DNA of 64,000 nt from Polytrichum commune (Eukaryota > Streptophyta > Polytrichopsida > Polytrichales > Polytrichaceae): NCBI GenBank assembly GCA_950295325.1, contig OX485803.1:40441554-40505553 (forward strand), given 5' to 3'. A program made the translations under genes and the position numbers. Shown here piece by piece: positions 12,201-27,200 of the stretch (within the stretch, counting starts at the first letter, position 1; each line of letters begins with the position of its first letter). Under the pieces are notes generated by a model. It searched no databases. It was given only the letters and a program-made list of their open reading frames with translations, and was not told where the DNA came from.

Positions 12201-15200
12201 ATATTTTCTTTTATGTGTGGTGTTGTGTTTCTTTTTTCTTTCTTTTCCTTTCTTTTCCAATTTCATCCATGAAGGCAAATGAGGGTGGCGCACCAGTGGT
12301 AGACTCCCCAACGACGGGGAGAAGCATAACAATGCTCGTAGGCTTAACTTGCAATGAAACTACACATGTATGGGATGTGCCTTCAATTATCCCATACCAA
12401 TTGCGGGGTATAATGGAAACTATGGGCGGTTGCAAATTTGCTACATTGACGAGCTTCGTGGTGGTGTTGGGTTGGATCCCTGACACCGCTGTTGGCTCCG
12501 CAGCGTCAAGGATATATTGCATCATGTCCACCGGTCTCACATCTCCAAATTGAGCAAGGAAAAGGGCTACAGCGCCGGCCTGCACATTGTTAACAAGTGT
12601 TAGAAATTGGTATTTAAGCAAAACTAGACTAAGTTCAAGTTCATAATTGTAACATGTTGGATTCTATAGGATCTTACAACATAAACATGTAGAGTTGGTT
12701 AATATATTAATGTAGTAGTTGTTTTCATTACATTCTCACTATTCAAAATTTGATCATATAGATTTAACATCACAAAATTTGATTTTTGATTTTTTTTTCT
12801 CATCATATTTTAATAGCACAACATTCAAGGAAACACTAACGATTCACATGTATCCCATGAAATCTAGGTATATCATAAGTGCATCGATGGATCCACCCAT
12901 AGAATTGAATCAACTTAAAAGTACAAAATTTGAAAATATGTCCAAATTTACTTAAAATATGAGTTTAGATAACTTTGAGGATCCTAGAAACTGACAATAT
13001 AAACAAATGTTGAGGCTCAAGCATGTTTAGATGATGCTTGTTAGCAATTGATAGGGGGTCTTAACTAAACATTACTCAACACTAGGGTGTTGCATCCCTA
13101 ATTCTAGAACTTATGGACGAATTACTCCCCACTTATGTTGGATTACCCTTGCAAAGTGAATAATACTCAGTTTGAAAATTGCTCATTTAAGTTGCAAGGA
13201 TGAATAAACATGTGGATTGGACTTGGTTTCTACTAGCACAATCAATTCGAAACCTATTATATATATATAAACACCTAGGATAATGTGTTGGCAAGTTGGG
13301 CCATCTTGCCTACAATGTGGGGTTTGGCACTAGCTGGACAAGTCAATGAACACGCAAGTAAGATATATGGGTCTTAAATGGTGCATTCTCATAATCGGAC
13401 CCCTATATTTGATTGGTATGTGGTTTGGTGAGGATCAAAGAACAAATCATCGTAAAAAACACATGCTCAATAGAGATTGGACTACGTCTTCAAATATTAA
13501 TAACTACTCTCCACTCAATAGCGAACACAATTGGGAAGACCTATATATCTAGTTAAGATATCAACAAACATGCACTTCCAACAATCATAACTAAACCAAG
13601 GGAGGTACAATGTTCAATCCAGTTTTTTGCAAATGTTTCATTGCACATTTGCTAATGCAAGATGAGTTTTGTTGTGTAAATCTAATCGGTAGAAGTTGGA
13701 GAACATAAAAAATGAACCAAATGACACCCACATATCTTTAGGTCACCATAGTTGTGTTGGGAATATATTTGCATGATTCAAGGCCATGTTTGCACTAGCC
13801 TCCCCCCTTATAGGAAATGACCAACCCCCTAGGTTGCGTATGTTATGAACACACCAAAATATGTCTTATTTGAGTTTTGAATGCAATTGAAATAGGGGTT
13901 CAAGGTTTTCATTGGTAAGTGGATGACCCATAACCAACACAACAACATGATGTTACTAATAGTCCTATATCTTGGTGTGTGTGTGTATATATATATGTTA
14001 TGGATGAATGTGACATTCTATCCAAGTATCACCATGCAACACGAATCTACCTAGGACGGTGAGCATCACTTTGGTTACTCTAACAAATTTAAAATAACAT
14101 ACATTGATTGTAATCCACTTACTCTAAAGATTGTGGACCTCATGTGGGAGTTGTTTTTCTTAATCAGAGACCTATATTCAAGTTGTATGTGGCAAGGCTT
14201 GTGGTCTAGAATGGATACCAAAAACGTATGTGCTAGGGCACCTTCAATGCCATTGAAACATCTCCCTTTAAATCCTACTCAAAGCAATGGTGGGGGGGGG
14301 GGGGGGGTTGTGGAGTGCACATGGAGAGGCCTTAAGAATATAGCAACGGAGGCACCATTGTTGCAACACCAATAGCTACTCTATATGTAATATCATAATC
14401 CCAAAATGTGTAAGACAATTATTGGGCATGTGTTAATGTCATTAAAGTGATTGTATGACGTCTTATACAAAGCATGAACTGTTATGAAATGAGTTTATTT
14501 CTAGCATTGAAAGAGGTGTGATTGAGGTAAGAGGAGTCACTACATTGTTACAAAGTCCCTCTTCATACTTTGGTGCCTCTAATTCTATGTTGACCCGGTG
14601 TAGAGAGAGATTTGGTGGCAGCAATGGAGATGCTTTTACCATGACAAAATCTCGTCATGTGACAATCTCAAATCTCCATAAATATTATTATGTACAATTA
14701 CGATTTTTTCTCATGTTTCTCCATTGTTTTAAATGGATAAAATGACCCAAACATACTATATTCAATGACGTTGTGGACGAGTGTGACACTCCTCAATGTA
14801 TGCCATGGAGTAGGATTCGTACTTTGGACAATGAGCACCATTATGGGAAGGATACCAAACCCGAAAAAAACACAAATTGATTGTAGCCTACATGAAGTAT
14901 GTTGGCCTTATATGATCACCCCTTCTTAATCAAATACCTATATTTGAGAGGTATATGAGAAAATATGGTCCACACACAAAATCACAATCCAAAAAGTCAA
15001 GGCACATACAGGAATAATAGGAAATGAAATTGCGGACCAACTAGCAAACAATGGAACTCTCCAACCAATTTTGGAAAAACCCCGGAATAACAGACGTCCA
15101 AATCACACAAACCCTAAATTTCTGATACGCCCAATACATGGGTAACCACCGCAAACACATATTTTGGCCCAACATATACCCAAATCCAAACTGTACACTA

Positions 15201-18200
15201 TGCCCTAATCAGGCCTTAGATACATGGCCACATATACTCTCTACATGCTCAAACCCCCACCTAAAGGGATTGCGTATAGCAAGACATAATAAGGCAATGC
15301 ACCAAATTGTACGTACATTGCAATCAAGCATACATACAAGATGCTACACCCTTATAAACGCAGGCAACCAAAACCTCAGGCCACAAGACAACACAGTCCC
15401 AACATGGTTACTCCAATGCTCATGCCATACCACACCATGTACATGCCTAGCCAGGTTCAGGCCATACATACTATGTGTACTAGGTGCCCCCCCTAAAAGC
15501 CAACCCCCCCTAACGCCAACCTCACCAAACATCATACAATTCATTGAATTCACATAATGTCACGACAAATTCCCAAATACCGCACACAAGGAAAAAAACC
15601 GAAAAAATACAACCCACTCATCCAAACACTCAGAATGGCAGGGTGGCAAGTCAACCCGCTTGTTACAATCACAACCAGAGTTAGAGGGGCTATCCACGAA
15701 CAACCAATCAAAGAACTAGAAAACCTAAGAGAGAAATCAAAACACTTATGAAACAAATACACCAAATTGCCATTAAATACCTCACATTTTTTATATTAAA
15801 TAAAAGAAAGCTAGACAACAAACAACCCCCCATTGACCCCCCTTAGGGGCTAGGGACTCAATCAATGTGTAAACTAAAGGAGCCCGCCTCCCGAGAGGGA
15901 GGAAGTACCCCTTACAGTGACGCTTGGTCAAACAAGACCACGGTAAAAGAGGCACGGGCTCCCATTCACGTCAGGGTAAAAGAAACCGGACGTTGTTTTT
16001 ATTTATTTTATTATTTTATAATGAGAAAGCTTACAAGTAAGAATGAACACCAAAAAAAACATGCGATGTGATTGGAATGTGTGCTCAGAGTATAAACACC
16101 ATTTTAGGTTCAATAATGAACATAATTGGGCGGGCCTATAAGATTGTATAAGGAATTATACAAAATTCACTTCAACTTCTTATAGCTTATGTGTTTGAAC
16201 TCTGATGTTGTTCAAACTTGAAATGAAAGTATGCACGAGTTGCAATCACTAAGTTGATGAGACGATTCTTGATTCAATTCATTGGTCAAAATTGCATGTG
16301 GAGTTTGAAGTGCCCGCAATGCGGCACATACCTTCACCAATGGTGGACCCATATATGGGTGAATGCCTAGTGTCAACAATTATACGATATCAATGATGGT
16401 ATAAAAGAACCTACCCAACTAGTATCTACACGCATACCAATCAACGATGATACTTGGTGGGTATCACAAGATGAAATCATCTTTGTATCATATTTTTATC
16501 ATGTTATTTCTACTTTTATTGGATAATGAATACACCCAAATGATATCAAAACAAAAAATATCTCAAATAGCCATACAACATTGGTATAAAAAAAAAAGTG
16601 AAATTTTTATACTATATCCCAAGTGGCACCCTCAAAAAAAGTGATATGAGTTCGACTATCATTGTAGCCTTGAAATGAATGAAAGATCCACATATGGTCT
16701 TACACAACAACAAGTGGATAATGTTTCATGGTCTATTGAACACCGTGTTAGGCCCATTAAAAAGAGGTGGGTCTAACAAAATACCAGGGAAAATGACAGT
16801 TGATTATCATTAGTTCTTAACAATAATATATTTCCATGGTGAAGACTTGAACCCAAAAATACGTCGTGGTCCTTCAACATGGTCCACTTTCACTCTATGC
16901 TAAGCTTGAGGACCCAATTGCAAAATTGGATTTTGATTTCCCTTGGCTTGTGTGTGAAGTGGCCTTTAGTATGATCTCAGCCTTGCCTTGGTGGGTGTGA
17001 GGATGAGGATTCCCCAAATTCTCTTAGCTTCAAGAGACATGAAAACACAAGTCGAGGCGAATGTTCTCACATTTATGATTGGAGCGTCAACATTGAGCGA
17101 TCAAACTCCAATACGTATGCATATCTTGGGTTTTGCATCTTAAGTGGTTGTGTTCTTCTCCCTTGCAATTGATGCACTTCAATTTGCACACAACAAAGCT
17201 ATCCTTTACTTAAAGTCTCTCCAAAAGTCATGTTTTTGGTTGGGAGATTTGCCTTCATTTTAAGGAGTTTATGTTGTTTAAGAAGTGTTCAAAGTGTGGT
17301 TTTAACTCATGGCCTTCACCCGGATCCCATGAGAACTTTGAGGTTAAGTCGTATGAGGCCATAATAGTAATCAAATGAGTGACCTTCGTAGCACTTGATT
17401 TCCAGTGCACCCTACCAACTCTGATCCACCCAATCATAGTGGGACTATAATGGGTGAACTAGATGTTTTCAAATAACCATGTCGGAACATAGGGGGTTTT
17501 CCCTTGGGAGAGATAAGTGTTAGCCGGCTTGTGTATAGCCGTTCAAGGTGTTCACCTTCAAAATTAAAGGAGGTAGCGATCGTCAGGACCCTTCTAATTC
17601 TCATCATGCCTATTTCAGGATTACATATAGAGTAAGACTGACTCAAAAATGAAGCAACACCATAATGCATGTTGGTGGCAACATCACACTTTTATTCATT
17701 CTTTCATTCTTCCTTTCTTCGAGAGGAATTCAAGTGGTATCAGAATCCTCAATTTTCGTGAGTTGAAGGGAGGTATTTGACTTTGGCCCAAAAATGGTTA
17801 TATAAAATTGAATTTTATGAAAACTTTTGAAGAGACCTAAAAATAATGCTCTTGGAAGTTTGAAAATGAACTCAACTTTATGTAACCATCTCTAGGCCAA
17901 ATACAAACACCTCTGCTTCAATTCACCAAGACTAAGGGTTCCGATATCATTTGAATGCTCCTTCAACAATATAATTTGTCAGAAGTAGGGTGAAGCTCCC
18001 TACCAAAACACGAGTAGATAATTCCAACAAAAACAATAGATTCAACAAAATAGAGAATAATTCTTGGTACCACATGTGGGCATGCCATTGAGGTGCCTGA
18101 CAAGGTGTTGAAGGCGGTGTCACTTGTGTTCCATGAACTTGTGATCAACTCCCCCTGCACAATAATAAGCCACCGTAAATCCAAAGCTCGCATAAACACA

Positions 18201-21200
18201 TACATAAACATCATTTGATTTCGCTGTCTTTTCCCTTTGAAGTAGTATCGTAGGCGATAAACATGTGACATTCAAGCCATTGTTTTGTTGCATTTTTCTC
18301 AACATGTTGATTGTTTTGTAGGTAGTCTTCCCCACTTACACAAAGTTTTTGTCTTGGAGCCAATGGTGTTTCTCTTAAAACCATTGTTGTAACAAGTAAG
18401 TGAAATGATGAGATTGCTATCTTGGGTTACAAAAATGTGTTTATAAGGTATCACCTTGAGGCCTAAAAGTTGGCTTAATGTTGAGAAATTGAATACGTAG
18501 GGTATCATCCACACACCCAACGAGATGATACACCACAAAATCCCATCTTTCAACAAGGAAGATGGTCTCGAGCTCTATGGCATGGTCTTGGCGTTTGTGA
18601 GGTGTCATTCAAAGTGGGACATTTGACAATTATTATTTGAATACACAACAACTTACAATGGAAAGTCTATTGTGGGTGGTACTTGGTTGGTCTTCTTAAT
18701 CATACACTCATGTTTGATTGGTGTGTGGTTAGATTAAGCATTAAAGAAAAACCACCATAAAGACATATGTTTGAAAAATAAGGATTACATCTTCAGAGTT
18801 TATTAATTATACAACACACAACAATGAACACACACTAGTAGAAAACATTGTGAAAAAGAACCGCAGTCATTTTCCCATTACAGTTCTTTTGACCACCCTG
18901 ATCTGCAGTCGTTAAATGATCGCAATTTTTTTTTTTGGGTTTACAAATTGAAATTTTAGGAATTTGAGATCTTGTAATATATTGTTGGAAGAGCTCTTGA
19001 AAAAAACCTTTTTAACAATGTATTACACGCCCCAAATTTTTTGAAATCGCCGTCACACAACGAAAAAGAAAAACATGTAGTCGTTTAACGACTGTAGATC
19101 ATGGTGGTCAAAAGAACCGCAATGGGAAAACAATTGCGGTTTTTTTTTCGCAATGTTTTCTACTAGTGACAATCAGAAAGTGACAATTGCATTCAATTAC
19201 GGAATCATCAAACATGCACTACCAATAACCATATTTGAATAGAGAGAACTATGATTCTCAATCTGAATTTGGTTTCATCGTAGATTTGCTAATGCAACAC
19301 AAATTCAAAGACATAAATCTTATCAGATGAAGAGGGAGAACAAGTAACGCGCACATCACCTTACTTTCATCAACAAATTCTCATTCGCATCCAACAACCC
19401 ATAATAATCAAAGGAAATGGAACATGGGCACTTACGGGACCAAATATATTTATGCACGGCCCGAAATTGGAGAACCAACTCTCGGTATTCGCGGAACTGC
19501 TGGCTCCAACAGTCATGATGGTGTTAATTCGAGCTGGTGAATAAAGGCACGCGTCTTCATGAAAATTTCCGGCTGCCCCCAGCTACATTCACACTCCTCC
19601 TCATTCAGATTCCGACTCCAAAGGTTTTTGGAACTATTAGGGACGTCCTTTTACTCAACGTCAATTTTGGTGAGGAGTTGGTTGTTTAGGGTTTAGGGTT
19701 TAGGGTTTTTCATGTTTGGGAAGTTTTCATTGCATGCATGGAGTCAATGTGGAGGTCTGAACAAAAAACCGTTCCATACTAGATCGTTGAGGGGCAAACT
19801 CATTTGAGCAACTATTGGCATGCCAAAATGAGTTTCACCCTCAATGAACCAGTGTGGAACCTGGTTTTTGTTTTGTTTTTGTTCAAACCTTCACACTGAC
19901 TCCAAGCATGAACAAATTTTTTGGTGTACATGGAAAGTTTTGTATGCAAAACAATTAATTCCCAATCAAAACTCCATTTGAATTAAAGGATAGCTCTATC
20001 AAGTTACTTATAAGTTGAGCGTTATTTAGTTTGTGTAGATCCATAACATTAGTCATCAACTTTGGAGGCTTCCATACCCAATTGCAAGTTCAACTTGACG
20101 CTGTAGTGTTTTGCAGGTAAAACGTTGCAAAATTCTCAGCATGTAACCATGCAATCCCGTGGTCCACTAAATTAATGGTAGTTTTTGATTGATGGCATAT
20201 CATTAGAGCATGAGACGAAAAGATGATTCCAACCGCATATTGCCATGAACGAGATATGTTTTACCCTTGGGCACATGCTAAGCTCATGTGGAAATCCATA
20301 ATGAGCTTACCAAGCTAGGTGTTGGATCAAGTGCTATTTGCATCATGTTGGAGGTGGTCTTTTTTTGGGACAAGATGAACATCATAACCAAATACGTGAA
20401 ACATATCACCTTACTATCACGTTGGTGACGACAAATGTTGTATGAGTGTGCATGGTCTCGCCTACTTAGATATGGTGCAATGCTATGTGAGAACATGTCC
20501 GATTGGTATCAAGAATTCAAACACCATGCAAAGATTGATAAGGTCCCTCAAAGAGAGACAAACTTGGAATTTGTTCCATCTTTGAGAAATAATTATACTG
20601 AGAGATTATTAGCTCACCTTGTGTTACATCCCTAAATTTGAAAGTCGAGTCCTTGGACCTCCTCTTTCAATTCCAAATTTTTTAAGAGAACTTTAATAAT
20701 TGAAGAAGGTATGCCCATGTGACCCATCACCTTTAACCTTCGACCAACCTATGCAAGGCTAGCTTGGCCCACCAATCCTAGTATGACAAGCTAGAAAACA
20801 ATTAATTTTTATTTTTTGGCACTTAACGACATGGTTTTAACATGTTAATGTAAGCCTGAAGATAATTTGAATGACTTTATGGATATGTTTTCAAACATAA
20901 ATCAAACTCACCTTTTAGCAACTCACCCACAAAATACTTCATACTCCCAAAACTTTACATATAATATATGATCATTATAATATCAAAGAATGTATTTATA
21001 CCAAACTTGATCCTTACATTAATGCCATACTAATACGAGTATAATATGACACATGTATTGAGGTCATTGCATGGTACATAAGTTGGATGAAGGAAGAACA
21101 TGCTCATGTTCACGTTGGTGTAATCAAAACACCGAGTTTTTTATTTTATTTAATTTAATGGGTGTTACCAAGAATTTTTTCTTTAAGGATACTTGGACCC

Positions 21201-24200
21201 TCTTGGTTTCAAAATATTATATATATATATTTGGGAACCCATATGGTATCATGCGTTGTTCACTTCCATGGTACATCAAGAATGAACATCCGTAGGGTCC
21301 ACTTGCACCACCTAGTGAGGAGAAATAACTAACAATATACTTAGTGATAATCAACCAACTAGCATATAGTGAACCAATCTCATATCTGCATTCTTTGGAT
21401 ATGACTAGCTAAAGGTTAACCAATTTAAGAATGGAGTCACAAAGGAGTTAAGGTTGACTGGCCAAAGTCTTACCCGGCTTCCCCAAGTTTTGAAAATGAT
21501 ACTAGTTATAAACACTGTAGTTTTTTGTAGCCCACATCAATTCTCATTTTGTTATCATTGATATTAGATTACATGTCATTGTACATTTTAACTTTGAAAT
21601 ATAATACATTAACATATAATCTATCAATATTTTTGATTCCATGATTTATAACCCATGTTGGTTTTTCATTTTTAAAGGCATAACATGATCCACCTCATAG
21701 CAAAAATGAAAAAGAGATGGGGAAATTGAGTGGCAGGCATTCAAGAAGTGAATAGGCTACTCGTTGTTAAAAAGTTAGTTAACATTATGGTTATGGTTGA
21801 AGAAAGAGGTAAAAAAAAACAAAGTCCAAAAGGTTAGCTAACTTCTATTGGATAAGTTTGACTTAGACACGAATTCTAACTAGGTGGTGTGAGCGTGAGA
21901 TTGACTAGCTTCTACATAGATCATCTACATCATGTGTTAGTTGATTCTCTCGACCGGGGAGTGCAAGAATAGAATGGCCCAACATACTAGGGGCATTATG
22001 CCCCCAACATTCTTGGCCCTAGGGTGCAACAACCCTAGTGTCGAGTCATGTCATGCCGTTCCCAAACTAGTAGTATATATACAACAACAAGGAAACAAAT
22101 GAAGCTCACGATTACCGTAGTGATTCCCGAAAATAACACAAGTTGTTGGACGGCTTGGTCGATGCTAATAGACGCTGGGGACGCTAGTGACATGGAGATG
22201 ACGGCCGGGTAAATGGCGTTCCATCCGATCCAATCGAGCGCCGCCATGACGGTGCCATAGCCTCCACTCCCATCACACCCCAAAGCCCGCACCGGGTGTA
22301 TGAAGACATTCTTGGCCACCCCACTTAGCAAGCCCCCGACAATCCCTGCATTGGAGTTTCGACACACCTGATCCTAAGCACTTAGTAACTATATACTTTG
22401 GGGTACTAGAGTAGAGCTCGTTGCAAGAGCCAATGTGGAATCGGCAGGTGTCTCACGTGCATAACATTATTCAGATCCATAGCAATGTTCTGTGGGACTA
22501 ACGGTATTCCACGTAGTGTTCTTGGATATTCCCCACATTCAGTCGATCCCTGCATTGGAGTTTCGACACACCTGATCCTAAACACTTAGTAACTATATAC
22601 TTTGGGGTACTAGAGTGGAGCTTGTTGCAAGATCCAATGTGGAATCGGCGGGTGTCCCACGTGAATAACATTATTCAGATCCATAACAATGTTTTGTGGG
22701 ACTAACGGTATTCCACGTAGTATTCATGGATATTCCTCACATTTAGACAATCCTTGCATTGGAGTTTCGACACACCTGATCTTAAACACTTAGTAACTAT
22801 ATACTTTGGGGTACTAGAGTGGAGCTTGTTGCAAGATCCAATGTGGAATCGGCAGGTGTCCCACGTGAATAACATTATTCAAATCCATAACAATGTTTTG
22901 TGGGACTAACTGTATTCCGCGTAGTGTTCTTGGATATTCCCCACATTCAGACAATCTTTGCATTGGAGTTTCGACACACCTGATCCTAAACACTTAATAA
23001 CTATATACTTTGGGGTACTAGAATGGAGCTTGTTGCAAGATCCAATGTGGAATCGGCAGGTGTCCCACGTGCATAACATTATTCACATCTATAACAATGT
23101 TATGTGGACTAATAATATTCCACGTAGTGTTTGTGGGAAATATCCAATAACACTACGTGGAATACTATCAGCCCCACGGAACACTACTATGAATATGAAT
23201 AATGTTATGTGAGTGAGTGGTATTAAACATATAATATCAAATATTGGTATCAAAGAATGTACCCGACTAAATATCAAACTTGTGATGTTAGGCGAACATC
23301 CATATTTGGCAAGTATCGTGACAAGAACGAATGATCTTCATGTACCCAAGTTTGTTGGGTTGGGGGGCCAGTGTCATCTTAATATCATACTGATATTGAT
23401 ATTGATATTGATACATTGCCACTTGGGTCCTCCACTCTAAAAGATCGTGATGCTTTATCAATATTGCTACATATATGTAAGTAATTCGCAACCGAATACC
23501 ATAACATTACTCTGTTGATGAGATGTGTGTTGGTTGCCCTGATTATATTTCGGATTAAATCTAAAGCATTGGGATTCAAACATCTGGAGGCTTCATTCTC
23601 GAATCTACTGTAAAACCCGTGAACCCAACTCATCAACTGAGTAATGTTATGATTAAATGAACCCAACTGTCATTCTATCATGCATAGATCTTCCCATTAA
23701 GGGGCACGAGGATGAGAATGTACACCTGCACAATGGGTTCCATGTCCATTGCAATCGTTCGTGCCATTGCCATCTTGAATGCCATCAAAACCACCGGAGC
23801 ATCGGGTCATTGGCTTTTTATTTGCATCTAGTCGACCGTCTTGGTACAAAAACTCGGTGTGGCTGCACCTCACACCCTTCCAATTGCCACCCAATAAACA
23901 TGAAACAAATGACAATAAGTATAATTATTTACATTGATGCAAGGTGGGGGGGCTAACGACATAGAGGCATCCATACATCAACTAGAAGTTCTAACCCATC
24001 ACATAATTCATAACATATCATTTGACAAAGTGTGGGTTTACATTAGGGTTCGGGTCTAAGAACACTTCTTCAATGGACCCTTACGTTTAGCTCAAGATTG
24101 GACCCGAGTTTGAAGAATGGTTCCTCAAACTAGGAGGAAGAGTATTTTATTGATTCTTATGGAGTCCACTAAGATTTGGCGGGACAGTGTTGTCACGTAC

Positions 24201-27200
24201 ATTAGCGCCTTTTTGTTTTGTTATACCTTGAACTTGAACCCTAGTGAAAACTCCTTGGGTCCAAAATTTTGCTCTCGATTGATAGGATTGTTTTTTTTTT
24301 TGAGTTCTTTTGGTCTTGGAATCCAATGCAAATCCATCAAAAGGTGAGTGCACATTTGTTGGACACTTTGAGCATTTCAAGATGCGTAGGGTTTTGATAA
24401 CAAACATAAATGTGCACGTGCGCAAAATCCAAATGAAAATATATGAAAATTTAACTTGGTATATTTGAAATCTACGTGCATCTCTTACAAAGTTTCAAAA
24501 TGAAACGCATAGGTGACTTATAATGGTTTTCTTTTTCTTTTTCTTTTTCTAATCATCATATTTTACACTTGAATACATACATGTGTGTTAGAAACCATAC
24601 TAAGGGCTGGTTTACACTACGGTGGAGAAGTCCACCGGTCATGAAAAAAAGGGCGTTTCTCAATTGTGATTGGTCGAAAATGCAACTCTTGACCGGTGGG
24701 TGTTTACACTAGGTGAAGAAAACAATGGTGGTGAACTTTTCTCATGGATGATAAAATGACATGGCCGCCTACATGGCGGCACTTTTTGGAGTTGGGCTTC
24801 TCCGGAGGAGGAGTTTCTTGTCCGGCCTCAAGAGGCCGGACAAGAAACTCCTCCTCCAGAGAAGCCCAACTCAATAAAAATATTTCATTGTCTTTAATTC
24901 TTCTCCGGCACATCCACCATTTGCCTCATATAACCATGTCTTGGCCAAGCATTCTTGACCGACCGGAGGCCTTCTCCACCGTAGTGTAAACCGGCCCTAA
25001 GTCATTGTCCCACATCTACCTTTCATCTTAATGGATCTTGTGGCAATGACCAATCGGCCAGGTCACAAGAAATCATTGTTTTTCCCACCAAATAACACCC
25101 ACCTACCTAAGCAATGGTTACATCATCATTCAAACCCACCTTGAAACAGCTTGGTAAAACATGATCAATGTAAGGGTGAACGGACTCCCCATTCACGTTC
25201 CCTAGTAGAAAACATTGCGAAAAAAAAAACCGCAGTTGTTTTTCCATTGCAGTTTTTTCAACCACCTTGATCTACAGTCGCTAAACGACTACATATTCTT
25301 CTTTTCCGTTTTGCGACTGCAATTTCAAATTTTTCGAGGCGTGTAATACATTGTTAAAAAGGTGTTGTCAAGACCTTTCCCAACAACATTTCACAAGGCC
25401 CCAAATTCCTAAAATTTCAGTTGGTAAACCACAAAAAATAAACCCTGCAATCAATTAGCGACTGCAAATCAGGGTGGTCAAAAGAACCGCAATGGAAAAA
25501 CAACTGCGATTCTTTTTCGCAATGTTTTCTTCTACTAGTTGGTGTACCAAGAAAAGACACCTGATCCTACTTCACTTCACTCTTGTAACATCATTCAAGA
25601 GCACACTAGCATACCGTATCGATTATGTACACGTGGACACCGGCACCACCACTCCCAACCGTGTACAAGTTGTTGAGCAAAGCTTGGCCCGATCGGTGAT
25701 CGATGCGGTCGAGGCCCCAATTTGGGGGGTAAGTTTGGGTGACGTTTTTGGCGGTGATGCTAATCGTGGACGTGACACCACTTGTTCGCACCGTGCCCTC
25801 CACCTCCACATACTCGATCTCATCTTTTTGTATGTCAAGAAGCTTCGCCAAGTTTTGGCCCGTCAACACCATCAACATTCCCACCCACACCGACTTGTAC
25901 CTAGTATACAAAATTGTTTCAACAAATATAAGGTAAAAAAATTGTATATGGTGCTAACCCCATCACTTCAAGATCCGAGCATATAAATATAGTAGATTGA
26001 AGTTTTGAGTGCTTATCGTTAGTTAGCAATGTGGCTCGGGTAATGCAAACACATCAAAGTATGTATGCAAAAAGTATTGGTAGGTGTCCAAAATCAACAC
26101 ATGAGCATGGTGTTAAGATGGTGGACATTTTCATACTCATTGTATACTCGATGTTTGTGTATGTTGATCTTAGGGTGTTGGTATTAGCAATGTATATGTT
26201 ATACGGTGTGTTTTGTGTGGTGAAGTACAGTGGAAGGATAGATGAGATACCATGTTCGTTACAAATTCTAAGAAAGAGAAGACACTTTGATATTGCTCAT
26301 GTGAATTGCATATCGATATATTCAAGTTGGGCTCGATTGTCCACCCGACCAACGTATGAGTCTTAGGCGATTATCCTATGTCAACTTTTTCAGTGATGTA
26401 GGACAAGTTTCTAGTGACGCACGACACTTACCCAAAACTCATATGCTTGTAGTGCCATGAGCTTACACATTCATGGTTGGCATCACAAAGACATGTTCTT
26501 GCGCCGACATGCTAGTAATTTGAAGACCCTTTTTAAAAAAAAAGGGTTTACATGTACGTACATAACAATGTCATAGAATGAATGTCTTGGAGAGGGAGCC
26601 TAGGGTTTCAACAAGGGGCCAAAAAAAAAGTTAAAAATAAAATCGATTGCAAGTGCAGTGGTAGTAGTAGACACGAAGTTACTTGGCAACACAATAGCCT
26701 GGGTAAGCCGTTTTATTGGTTTCGGCGATGGAGCATATCTCGTCCACTTTGGTTACAGGAACACTTTTCCTGAGTTTCACCATGAACCTGCTCCAAAAAT
26801 GTGTTCAAATGCGTTAAAAGTGGACATTACATCAACGACAATTGACAAACCACAATCGTTCAACCACTACCAACATTCGAGTCATGGACAATTGTCATGT
26901 GTCGATGAAAGAATAATGCAATTATGTCATTGTGATAGATTTGCAGATTATCTAGTGAAGTAGGACAAGTTTTCAGTGATGCGGGAATTGTACGTCCATG
27001 ACTTGTATGCTTGTAGTCAATACGGGTTGGTTTTTTTCACTCTGGGCTAAATTAGGGTATCAAATTAAAGGACTCATCATCATAGTCAAAGGAATCAAAC
27101 TACTTTTCTTGCAATCATTTTGAAAATTTGGATATGATCATCCATTCTAATCGATCGTCGAATTTTACTTATTCTTCACATATATGCATCGACCTCCGGA

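Noticed and set aside
12215-12553. Plus-strand 112-residue ORF
   Set aside because: It is the shadow of subtilase exon 8, which has the correct splice borders on the minus strand.
20435-20635. Gag fragment of a retrotransposon
   Set aside because: A weak resemblance in Trp/His pattern only. No zinc knuckle or neighbouring pol was found.
22345-23160. CRISPR-like array
   Set aside because: The units are 204 bp, contiguous, without unique spacers, and include intron and miniature-element sequence of a eukaryotic gene.
25474-25986. Plus-strand 170-residue ORF
   Set aside because: It is the opposite strand of subtilase exon 3 plus the end of a CACTA miniature element.
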